Source: Clavibacter tessellarius (GTDB taxonomy: Bacteria > Actinomycetota > Actinomycetes > Actinomycetales > Microbacteriaceae). Taken from it: a DNA stretch of 64,000 bases. This document shows, piece by piece, positions 26,742 through 33,791 of this stretch. Below the pieces are notes generated by a model. The model saw nothing but the letters and a program-made list of their open reading frames with translations. It made no database searches and was not told the DNA's origin. The DNA lies in assembly GCF_001618005.1 (NCBI RefSeq), contig NZ_LQXA01000003.1:39037-103036 (forward strand), read 5' to 3'. A program made the position numbers and the translations under genes. How positions within the stretch are numbered: the first letter of the stretch is position 1; each line of letters begins with the position of its first letter.

Positions 26742-27050
26742 ATGACCGACGCCCGACCCCAGCCCGACGACGAGCGCCGCACCGAGGTCCTCGTCCGGCG
26801 CTCGCCCCGCTACTTCCGCTTCATGGGCGTCGGCGCCGTGCTCGGCATCGTCGTGGCCATGATCCTCACGCTCACGTTCCCCGCCAACGCCGAGTTCTCC
26901 GGGGCGCAGGTGCTCGCGTTCCTGGCGCTGTTCGCGGTCGTGCTCTTCGGCGGGCTGGCGGCGCTCCTCGCGCTGCTGCTCGACCGCGCGGCGTCGCGCC
27001 GCTCCCGGGTCCTCACGGCCGAGCGGGAGCGGGGCGAGCCGGGCGCCTGA
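26742..27050 (+). CDS. Small two-span membrane protein
   Basis: A 102-residue protein with two hydrophobic helices (FMGVGAVLGIVVAMILTL and VLAFLALFAVVLFGGLAAL) and charged ends. The N-terminus begins MTDARPQPDDERR and the C-terminus is Arg/Glu-rich. No family was recognised beyond small actinobacterial proteins found near purF. It converges on purF. Confidence 0.75.
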   Translation: MTDARPQPDDERRTEVLVRRSPRYFRFMGVGAVLGIVVAMILTLTFPANAEFSGAQVLAFLALFAVVLFGGLAALLALLLDRAASRRSRVLTAERERGEPGA

Positions 27051-27093
27051 CCCGCGTCGCGGATCCGCGCGGCCCGCCCGCCACGCGCCCCGG

Positions 27094-28554
27094 TCAGCTG
27101 AGCTGCGTGCGCTCGAGCCAGGACAGGTACTCCGGCGTCACGTTGCCGGTGATGTACTCGCCCGTGAAGCAGCTCATCTCGAGGTCCTCGACGCCCGTCG
27201 ACCCCTCCAGGATGGCGTCCCGCATGTCCGCGACCTCCTGGTAGATGAGGTGGTCGGCGCCGAGCTCCTGCGCGATCTCGGGGATCTTCCGCCCGTGCGC
27301 GATGAGCTCCTGCCTGGACGGCATGTTGATGCCGTACACGTGCGGGTAGCGCACCGGCGGCGCCGCCGACGTGAAGGTGACCTTGTTCGCGCCCGCCTGC
27401 CGCGCCATGTCCACGATCTCGCGGCTGGTCGTGCCACGCACGATGGAGTCGTCGACGATGAGGATGTTCTTCCCCTTGAACTCCGAGCTCATGGCGTTGA
27501 GCTTCTGCCGCACCGACTTCTTGCGCTGCGCCTGGCCCGGCATGATGAAGGTCCGGCCGACGTAGCGGTTCTTGTAGAAGCCCTCGCGGTACTCGATCCC
27601 GAGCGTCTGCGCGACCTGCATGGCGGACGGCCTGGACGAGTCCGGGATCGGCATGACCACGTCGATGTCGCCCGCCGGGCTGTGCTCCGCGATGGTGGCG
27701 GCGAGCCGGTTGCCCATGCGCAGGCGCGCGTCGTAGACGCCGATGCCGGACATGACCGAGTCGGGCCGGGCGAGGTACACGAACTCGAAGGCGCAGGGGA
27801 TGAGGCGCGGCGTCGGGTGGCACTGGCGCGCGTGCATCTCGCCGTCCATCGTGATGAACACGGCCTCGCCGGGCGCGACGTCGCGCACGATCTCGTAGCC
27901 CAGGGACTCCATGACGAGCGACTCGCTCGCCACGACCCACTCCATGCGGCCGCCCTCGAGCTCGCGGCGGCCGAGGGTGAGCGGGCGGATCCCGAACGGG
28001 TCGCGGAACGCGAGCATGCCGTGCCCCGCGATCATCGCGATGGACGCGTACGAGCCCTCGACCCGCTCATGGACGCGCTCGACGGCGGTGAACACCTGGT
28101 CGGGATCCAGCGCCATGCCGGACACCTGCGACTGCAGCTCGTGCGCGAGCACGTTGACGAGAAGCTCGGTGTCGGAGCTCGTGTTGGTGTGGCGGCGGTC
28201 CACGTGGAAGAGCTCCTGCGCGAGCTCCCGCGTGTTCGTGAGGTTGCCGTTGTGCACCAGCACGATGCCGTAGGGCGCGTTCACGTAGAAGGGCTGCGCC
28301 TCGTCCTCGTCGGCGGCGCTGCCGCGGGTGGCGTAGCGCACGTGGCCGAGGCCCATCGTGCCGAGCAGCGAGCGCATGTCGCGGGTGCGGAAGGCCTCGC
28401 GGACCTGGCCGCTCAGCTTCTTCACGTGGAAGGTGTTGCCCTCCGCGGTGGCGATGCCGGTGGAGTCCTGACCGCGGTGCTGCAGCAGCAGGAGGCTGTC
28501 GTAGACGAGTTGGTTGACGGGTTCGGACGATACGACGCCGACGATGCCGCACAT
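27094..28554 (-). CDS. purF: Amidophosphoribosyltransferase
   Basis: A 486-residue enzyme that commits PRPP and glutamine to purine synthesis. The nucleophile Cys2 (MCGIVGVVSS) is exposed by Met removal, which fixes the start at 28554; longer upstream readings are rejected for that reason. The glutaminase half has LLQHRGQDSTGIA, GHVRYATRG and HNGNLTN. The PRTase half has the PRPP motif ILIVDDSIVRGTTS. CAFEFVYLARPDS marks the domain junction. A TACTCT -10 element on the minus strand at 28573-28578 and AGGAG lie upstream. Confidence 0.97.
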   Translation of the reverse strand: MCGIVGVVSSEPVNQLVYDSLLLLQHRGQDSTGIATAEGNTFHVKKLSGQVREAFRTRDMRSLLGTMGLGHVRYATRGSAADEDEAQPFYVNAPYGIVLVHNGNLTNTRELAQELFHVDRRHTNTSSDTELLVNVLAHELQSQVSGMALDPDQVFTAVERVHERVEGSYASIAMIAGHGMLAFRDPFGIRPLTLGRRELEGGRMEWVVASESLVMESLGYEIVRDVAPGEAVFITMDGEMHARQCHPTPRLIPCAFEFVYLARPDSVMSGIGVYDARLRMGNRLAATIAEHSPAGDIDVVMPIPDSSRPSAMQVAQTLGIEYREGFYKNRYVGRTFIMPGQAQRKKSVRQKLNAMSSEFKGKNILIVDDSIVRGTTSREIVDMARQAGANKVTFTSAAPPVRYPHVYGINMPSRQELIAHGRKIPEIAQELGADHLIYQEVADMRDAILEGSTGVEDLEMSCFTGEYITGNVTPEYLSWLERTQLS

Positions 28555-28572
28555 GCTTCGGCTGACTCCTGA

Positions 28573-28637
28573 AGAGTAGAAGAGGTGGGGGAGCGGCCAG
28601 TCTCCCACACGGGAGCGACGCGCCCGGCCGCTACTCT
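28573..28637. promoter_or_regulatory. Divergent purF/purM promoter pair
   Basis: The same hexamer, TACTCT, occurs on the minus strand at 28573-28578 (upstream of purF) and on the plus strand at 28632-28637, 7 nt before the purM GTG. The plus-strand copy fits a leaderless purM transcript. Both elements fit in the 90-bp gap. Confidence 0.55.
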
Positions 28638-28644
28638 GTGTCTC

Positions 28645-29754
28645 GTGACCACCAAGAGCTCCTATGCAGAGGCCGGCGTCGACACGGAGGCCGGCGATCT
28701 CGCGGTCCAGCTGATGAAGGAGGCCGTCTCCCGCACGCACGGCCCCGAGGTGGTCGGCGGCTTCGGCGGGTTCGCGGGGCTGTTCGACGCGAGCGCCCTC
28801 ACGCGCTTCCGCCACCCGCTTCTCGCGACGTCCACGGACGGCGTCGGCACCAAGGTCGCCATCGCGCAGGCGATCGACAAGCACGACACCATCGGCCAGG
28901 ACCTCGTGGGCATGGTCGTCGACGACATCGTCGTGGTCGGCGCGCGCCCCCTCTTCATGACGGACTACATCGCGTGCGGCAGGGTCGTGCCGGCGCGCAT
29001 CGCCGACATCGTCGCCGGCATCGCCCGCGCGTGCTCCGACACCGGGACCGCGCTCGTCGGCGGCGAGACGGCGGAGCACCCGGGCCTCCTCGGCCCGGAC
29101 GACTACGACGTCGCCGGTGCCGCGGTCGGCGCGGTCGAGGCGGATGCCGTGCTCGGCGCGGAGCGCGTGCGCGACGGCGACGTCGTGCTGGCCCTCGCAT
29201 CGAGCGGCCTGCACAGCAACGGCTTCTCGCTCGTGCGCCACATCCTCCGCGTCGCGGGCATCGGGTTCGGCGACACGTCCGCCGAGCTCGGCGGCGTGGT
29301 GGGCGAGGTGCTCCTCGAGCCGACGCGCCTCTACACGACGCCGCTGCTCGACGTGCTCGCGCAGCCGGAGCTCGGCCCGGCCGTGCACTCCATCAGCCAC
29401 GTCACGGGCGGGGGCATCGCCGCGAACCTCGCGCGCGTGCTGCCGCGCGGGTCCTTCAGCGAGGTCGAGCGCTCCACCTGGTCGCCGCCTGCCGTGTTCC
29501 GCGCGCTGTCGGGCATCGCCGGCTCGACGCTCGAGAGCGCCGAGGGCACGTGGAACCTCGGCGTGGGGATGTTCGTCGTCGTCGACCCGGCCGCCGCCGA
29601 GGGCATCGCGCAGGCGCTCACCGCCGCGGGCATCCCGACGTGGGAGGCCGGGCGCGTGGCGATGGGCGAGGCGCCCGCGGGCACCGGGTTCGAGCAGGGC
29701 GCGAAGGGCGTGGACGGCGGGGCCGTGCGCCTCACCGGCCGCTACCGCGACTGA
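28645..29754 (+). CDS. purM: Phosphoribosylformylglycinamidine cyclo-ligase
   Basis: A 369-residue AIR synthetase, fifth step of purine synthesis. Landmarks are SYAEAGVDTEAGDLAV, ATSTDGVGTKV, the ATP-binding VDDIVVVGARPLFMTDYI, GGETAEHPG, SSGLHSNGFSLVR and ISHVTGGGIAANL. It starts at GTG 28645, where the family begins, with TACTCT 7 nt upstream. It is divergent from purF. The C-terminus has a short extension after the usual GEAPAGTGF region. The downstream hairpin at 29843 ends the transcript. Confidence 0.96.
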   Translation: MTTKSSYAEAGVDTEAGDLAVQLMKEAVSRTHGPEVVGGFGGFAGLFDASALTRFRHPLLATSTDGVGTKVAIAQAIDKHDTIGQDLVGMVVDDIVVVGARPLFMTDYIACGRVVPARIADIVAGIARACSDTGTALVGGETAEHPGLLGPDDYDVAGAAVGAVEADAVLGAERVRDGDVVLALASSGLHSNGFSLVRHILRVAGIGFGDTSAELGGVVGEVLLEPTRLYTTPLLDVLAQPELGPAVHSISHVTGGGIAANLARVLPRGSFSEVERSTWSPPAVFRALSGIAGSTLESAEGTWNLGVGMFVVVDPAAAEGIAQALTAAGIPTWEAGRVAMGEAPAGTGFEQGAKGVDGGAVRLTGRYRD

Positions 29755-29842
29755 TCCGCCCGCCTTCGAGGCGCCCGGGACGTCGACAGCCCGCGCCCCG
29801 CGTGTGCGGGCACCGGGCGCGACGGCACCGGGCGCACGTGAA

Positions 29843-29871
29843 CGGACCCGCCTCGCGAGGAGACGGGTCCG
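29843..29871. terminator. Hairpin terminator between purM and the DUF3073 gene
   Basis: CGGACCCG pairs with CGGGTCCG around CCTCGCGAGG, itself self-complementary, between convergent genes. Confidence 0.6.
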
Positions 29872-29901
29872 CAGCTCACCCGGCTCTCGCCGGGGATGGG
29901 A

Positions 29902-30111
29902 TCAGGCGCGCTTCTGCTCGTCGCCCGGGACGTAGGCGTCCGGCTCGTCGGCGTACTCGTCCCACTTGGCGGCCTCGGCCGCGTACTGCTCGTCGACCGC
30001 CCCGTGGGTGGTCAGCTCACGCTCCAGCTGCGTGTAGTCCACATTGGGACTGAACGACTTCAGCTCTCGCGCGATCTTGGTGTGCTTAGCTTTTTGACGG
30101 CCGCGCCCCAT
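29902..30111 (-). CDS. DUF3073 family protein
   Basis: A 69-residue protein of the actinobacterial DUF3073 family, with the invariant start MGRGRQKAKHTKIARELK and the following FSPNVDYTQLERELT. The basic N-terminus could bind nucleic acid; the C-terminus is acidic (DEYADEPDAYVPGDEQ). Its function is unknown. The start is set at 30111 to match the family; an in-frame ATG 5 codons earlier exists. It lies downstream of purM in the opposite direction, a common actinobacterial neighbourhood. Confidence 0.88.
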   Translation of the reverse strand: MGRGRQKAKHTKIARELKSFSPNVDYTQLERELTTHGAVDEQYAAEAAKWDEYADEPDAYVPGDEQKRA

Positions 30112-30317
30112 GCGAGACCCCCTCACGACTCAGGCCCCGACGGGCGGCGACAACGCTGGAAACAGCGGACAGGGATTGGAGAAAACCTAGGGGCTACCCT
30201 AACATGTGGCCTCCGGCGTCCCGGGCGTGTCCTCCCGCCGGACGCTCCTGGCCGCATCGTACGGCTCCGCCCTCCGCACGGGATCCGCGCGGGAGCGGGC
30301 GCTAGCCTGGCAGTCCC

Positions 30318-31448
30318 ATGAGCCGCGCACCCGCCGAATCCCAGGTCGTGGTCATAGGTGCCGGGCAGGCCGGCCTCTCCGTGGCGTACCACCTGCAGCG
30401 GCTCGGGCTCCGCATGGGCACCGACGCCGTCGTGCTCGACCGCGGGCCGTCCACCGGCGGAGCGTGGCAGCACCGCTGGGCGGCGCTCCGGCTGGGGTCC
30501 GCGCATCGCGTCGCCGACCTCCCTGGCATGTCGCAGCTGGGCCTGTCGTTCGCGACGGCCGACCGGATGCGCCCGGCGCGCGAGGTCGTCCGCGAGCACT
30601 ACGCGCGGTACGAGGAGGCGTTCGACCTGCGCGTCGCGCGGCCGGTCGAGGTCCGGGCCGTGCTCGACGCCGACGTGCCGCCGCCCACGGCCTCACGGCG
30701 TCGCGCCGCGCATCCGTCGGACGGCGTGCGGCCGCTCCTCGTCCGCGCCTCCGACGGCGATCGCGTGAGCCGGCTGGTCGTCAACGCCACCGGCACCTGG
30801 GGCGCGCCGTTCGTGCCGTCCTATCCCGGGCTCGCGTCGTTCCGCGGTCGCCAGCTGCACACGTCCGGCTACCGCTCGGCGGCCGATCTCCGCGGGCTGC
30901 GCGTGCTCGTCGTGGGCGGCGGCACGTCGGCCATCGGGTTCCTGCTGGAGCTGGAGGGCGTCGCGGCGCGCACGATGTGGTCGACGAGGCGCCCCGTCGA
31001 CTTCCTCGAGGCGGGCGAGCTCGACGTGGAGGCGGCCGTCCGCGCCGTCGAGCTGCAGGACCGGGCGGCACGGGCGGGGGAGGCGCTGCCGAGCATCGTC
31101 AGCGGCACCGGCGTGCCGCGCACCCGGCGCATCGCCGCGGGGATCCGCCGGGGCCTGCTCGCGAGCCGCGGGCCGATCGACCGGTTCGAGGAGCGCGGCG
31201 TCGTCTGGGCCGACGGCGCGCGTGAGGAGGTCGACGCCGTGATCTGGGCCACGGGCTTCCGTCCCGAGATCCGCCATCTGGCACCGCTCGGGCTGCGGGA
31301 GAAGGAGGGCGGCGTGCGCGTCGAGTCCGGTGTCTCCGAGCGGGATCCCCGGCTGTTCCTCGCCGGCTACGGCCCGCAGGCGTCGACGATCGGCGCGAAC
31401 CGCGCGGGCCGGCGCATCGCGCGGCAGGTCGTCGCCGCGCTGGGCTGA
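30318..31448 (+). CDS. FAD-dependent oxidoreductase (flavin-containing monooxygenase-like)
   Basis: A 376-residue flavoprotein. The FAD Rossmann motif is VVVIGAGQAGLSVAYHL, followed by DRGPSTGGAWQHRW (the GG-W motif). The second nucleotide-binding motif is VLVVGGGTSAIGFLLEL, the ATG motif is IWATGFRPEI, and the end is LAGYGPQASTIGANRAGRRIA. The order is that of YdhS/CzcO-like monooxygenases. The substrate is unknown and no partner gene is obvious. It stands alone, opposite to the DUF3073 gene. Confidence 0.87.
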   Translation: MSRAPAESQVVVIGAGQAGLSVAYHLQRLGLRMGTDAVVLDRGPSTGGAWQHRWAALRLGSAHRVADLPGMSQLGLSFATADRMRPAREVVREHYARYEEAFDLRVARPVEVRAVLDADVPPPTASRRRAAHPSDGVRPLLVRASDGDRVSRLVVNATGTWGAPFVPSYPGLASFRGRQLHTSGYRSAADLRGLRVLVVGGGTSAIGFLLELEGVAARTMWSTRRPVDFLEAGELDVEAAVRAVELQDRAARAGEALPSIVSGTGVPRTRRIAAGIRRGLLASRGPIDRFEERGVVWADGAREEVDAVIWATGFRPEIRHLAPLGLREKEGGVRVESGVSERDPRLFLAGYGPQASTIGANRAGRRIARQVVAALG

Positions 31449-31726
31449 GGGGCGGCGCGCGTCGCCGCGCCGGGCGTCGGGGGAGTCGCGGGGGCCCGCG
31501 CCGTCTGCGGGAACTCGCGGCGCGTGCCCCCGCCTCGATCCGGACCTCACGGGTCGGCCCGGACGTCGACCGGCCGGCTCGGTGCGCATCGGCGTCGATG
31601 CGTCCGTCGTCCGGTCGGGCCCGCACGACCTCCCGGGGTAAGAGTTCGTGCACCAACGACCCTACATCCGTGTCCCCCTTTTCGAGGACACCCGTCCGTC
31701 CGGCGTGGCCCGCGACCTGCCCGGGA
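31449..31726. other. Convergent intergenic region with near-palindrome GTTCGTGCACCAAC
   Basis: No gene was seen here. A short hairpin GGCGCG/CGCGCC follows the oxidoreductase stop (31454-31471) and may terminate it. The near-perfect palindrome GTTCGTGCACCAAC at 31644-31657 is followed by an A/T-richer stretch. The same sequence type appears before glgX. A regulatory site between convergent genes is unexpected, so a small RNA or short unrecognised gene cannot be excluded. Confidence 0.4.
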
Positions 31727-31780
31727 GCACGCGCGAGGGGAGCCGGGTCGCGCGACCCGACCCCCCTCCGGAGCGCGTGC
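31727..31780 (-). terminator. Large two-stem terminator of the DUF3618 operon
   Basis: An outer stem GCACGCGC/GCGCGTGC (31727-31734 with 31773-31780) encloses a perfect hairpin CGGGTCG-CG-CGACCCG (31744-31759), 5 bp beyond the stop of the minus-strand operon. Confidence 0.65.
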
Positions 31781-31785
31781 GGGGA

Positions 31786-32337
31786 TCAGCCGCGGGCGTC
31801 GTCCTGCACGGTGCGCTTCGCGTCCCGCGCGCTGTCCTCGACGTCCTGCGCGGCCGACTGCGCCTCCGACCTGACCGTCTCAGCCGAGTCGCGCGCCGTG
31901 CCCGCGACCTGCTGCGCGGCCTGCTGCGCGGGCTCCTTCAGCTCACCCGCCACGTCCTTGGCGGCGTCGGTCGCCTTCTCCACCAGGGGCTGGGCCTTGT
32001 CCTTGACGGTCGAGGCCAGCTCCTTCTCCTTGTCGCTCGCGGGGATCAGCGAGGCGATGAGGAGGCCCGCGCCGAACGCGACGAGGCCGAGGCCGACGGG
32101 GTTCCCCTTCGCCTTCGCCTTCGCGCCGCCGGCGGCGTCGCCCGCGCGCGACTGCGCGTCGCTCGCGGATCCGAGGACGCTGTCCTTCACGTTGGACAGG
32201 GCGCCGCGCACCTTGTCGGTCTGGCGCTGCGCCACCTTCGCGGGCGTGACCTTGTCGGCCACCGCGTCCACGTCGATGCTCAGATCGTTCCGCGTGCGCT
32301 CGATCTCCGCACGGATCTGCTCCGGGTTGTCGCTCAT
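31786..32337 (-). CDS. DUF3618 domain protein
   Basis: A 183-residue protein. The N-terminus SDNPEQIRAEIERTRNDLSIDVDAVADKVTPAKVAQR is the DUF3618 signature. A single span follows (GLGLVAFGAGLLIASLI). Then comes a long Ala/Lys/Glu/Gln helix with 11-residue periodicity (KDKAQPLVEKATDAAKDVAG..., ARDSAETVRSEAQ) resembling LEA or apolipoprotein-like amphipathic helices. It is likely anchored in the membrane with the helix lying on the surface. It is the third gene of a fully overlapping operon (ATGA with the holin-like gene). Function unknown; an envelope-stress role is inferred. Confidence 0.82.
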   Translation of the reverse strand: MSDNPEQIRAEIERTRNDLSIDVDAVADKVTPAKVAQRQTDKVRGALSNVKDSVLGSASDAQSRAGDAAGGAKAKAKGNPVGLGLVAFGAGLLIASLIPASDKEKELASTVKDKAQPLVEKATDAAKDVAGELKEPAQQAAQQVAGTARDSAETVRSEAQSAAQDVEDSARDAKRTVQDDARG

Positions 32338-32753
32338 CGGTCTGCCTCGTTCCTCTTCATCGCTTCGGGGATCTTCTTCACGCTCTCGGCCGTGCGGGGC
32401 GCGCCCTGCACGGTCCTGAGCTGCTTGCGGCCCTGCAGGTACATCACGAGGCCGATGACGGCCCAGACGACGGCCACGACGACCGCGCCCCAGGCCTGGT
32501 CGTCGAACAGGTAGCCCAGCCCGACCATGAGGGCGACGGACAGGAAGAACACGGCCATGAGGCCCGCGTATCCCGCGCCGCCCAGGAGGCCGGCGCCCTT
32601 CCCGGCCTTCTTGGCCGAGTCGCTGATCTCCGCCTTGGCGAGGGCGATCTCCTGGCGCATCAGCGTGGAGACGTCCTTCGTCACGTTCCCGAGGAGGTCG
32701 CCGAGGCTGGTGGTCGCGGCCTTCTCCTCGGAGGGGGTGCGTCCGTCGGTCAT
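32334..32753 (-). CDS. Phage-holin-superfamily (DUF1469) membrane protein
   Basis: A 139-residue protein with an amphipathic N-terminal helix (LGDLLGNVTKDVSTLMRQEIALAKAEI), two closely spaced hydrophobic helices (GYAGLMAVFFLSVALMVGLGYL and WGAVVVAVVWAVIGLVMYL) and a basic tail. This is the actinobacterial DUF1469/phage holin family III layout, which is chromosomal and not phage-derived. It overlaps both neighbours by ATGA. Confidence 0.8.
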   Translation of the reverse strand: MTDGRTPSEEKAATTSLGDLLGNVTKDVSTLMRQEIALAKAEISDSAKKAGKGAGLLGGAGYAGLMAVFFLSVALMVGLGYLFDDQAWGAVVVAVVWAVIGLVMYLQGRKQLRTVQGAPRTAESVKKIPEAMKRNEADR

Positions 32754-33634
32754 GCGCGCGATCCGTCGGTGCGGTCGCCCGCGCCGAAGGTCTCCGTGAG
32801 CGGGTCGACGGGGCGCGTCTGGTCGTAGAGCGGGGTGGGGGCGACGGACGCGGTGTCGTCGGCGTCGTCGTACGGTCCGACGCCGAGCGGGTCGTCCGCG
32901 CCGAGCTGCGTCGACGGCAGGTCGGAGGCCGCGGCAGCGGGCGCGGCAGGGGCGACGTCTCCGGGCGCGGTGGCGCGCGCGGTCGTCGCGGTCGACGTGC
33001 CGGTCGTCGTGGTCGTGGACTCCTCCGCCTCCTTCGCGTCGTGCGCCTCGCTCGTGAGCGAGCGCGCGAGGCGACCGGCGGCGACGCCGGCGACGAGGGC
33101 CAGGCCGACGAACAGGCCGGGACGGCGGCGCGCGAAGTCCGTGACGTCCTGGAGGAGCGTGCCCGGGTCGCGGCCCTCGAGGTACGAGGCGGCGCTGCCG
33201 GCGCGCTGCGACGCCTGCGCGACGAGCTCGCCGGCGAGGCCGGTGCTCTCGGACCGGTCGCCCATGTCCCGGAGCTCGTCGCTGAGCGTGCGGAGGCTGC
33301 CGGCGGCGCGCTCCTGCTGGACGCCGGTCTGCTCGCGGAGCTGGTCGCGCGTCTGGGCGACGAGGTCCTGCGCCTGCGCCTTGGCCTCGGACGCGACCTT
33401 GCGGGTCTCGTCCTTCGTGACGCCGGCGACGTGCTGCGTGCCGGCCTTGGCGTCGTCGGCCACGCCCGCGGCCTGCTCCTTCGCGGTGTCCGCGGTGCTG
33501 CTGGTGCTGCTGCTGGCGGTCGTGCCGGTGGTCCCGGTCGTGCCCAGGGTGGACGCGGGGGCGACGGCCGGGTATGCGTCGTCGGCGGCGGATCCACCGC
33601 TCACGGGCGACGCCGGTCGGAGGTCGTTCGACAT
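32750..33634 (-). CDS. Ala/Thr-rich single-span protein, first gene of DUF3618 operon
   Basis: A 294-residue protein. A disordered Ser/Thr/Gly-rich N-terminus (about 1-50) is followed by a predicted coiled coil (KDETRKVASEAKAQAQDLVAQTRDQLREQ...), a span near RRPGLFVGLALVAGVAAGRLA, and a disordered acidic C-terminus. The family is unnamed to me, but proteins of this layout precede holin-like and DUF3618 genes in actinobacteria. A strong purine-rich ribosome site (GAGAGGGAA) is upstream. It probably forms a complex at the membrane with the two downstream products. Confidence 0.72.
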   Translation of the reverse strand: MSNDLRPASPVSGGSAADDAYPAVAPASTLGTTGTTGTTASSSTSSTADTAKEQAAGVADDAKAGTQHVAGVTKDETRKVASEAKAQAQDLVAQTRDQLREQTGVQQERAAGSLRTLSDELRDMGDRSESTGLAGELVAQASQRAGSAASYLEGRDPGTLLQDVTDFARRRPGLFVGLALVAGVAAGRLARSLTSEAHDAKEAEESTTTTTGTSTATTARATAPGDVAPAAPAAAASDLPSTQLGADDPLGVGPYDDADDTASVAPTPLYDQTRPVDPLTETFGAGDRTDGSRA

Positions 33635-33791
33635 GTGGTTCCCTCTCGGTTCTCGTGGGGTTCGAGCTGCCGCAGGGCTCGGGCCCTGCTGTCTGCCACA
33701 GAACTCCGGGAGAGGGGGAAGTGCATAGGGGCTTGCCCCAGAAAGCTAGCGCCCTAATGATTTGCACGCGCGAGCATGCGCCTGCGTTGCG

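Noticed and set aside
27094..29400. A longer purF reading that starts far upstream
   Set aside because: PurF must begin Met-Cys with the catalytic Cys; the upstream part is antisense to purM.
32334..32753. Prophage remnant, because of the holin-like protein
   Set aside because: No other phage gene is nearby; DUF1469-type proteins are ordinary chromosomal genes in actinobacteria.
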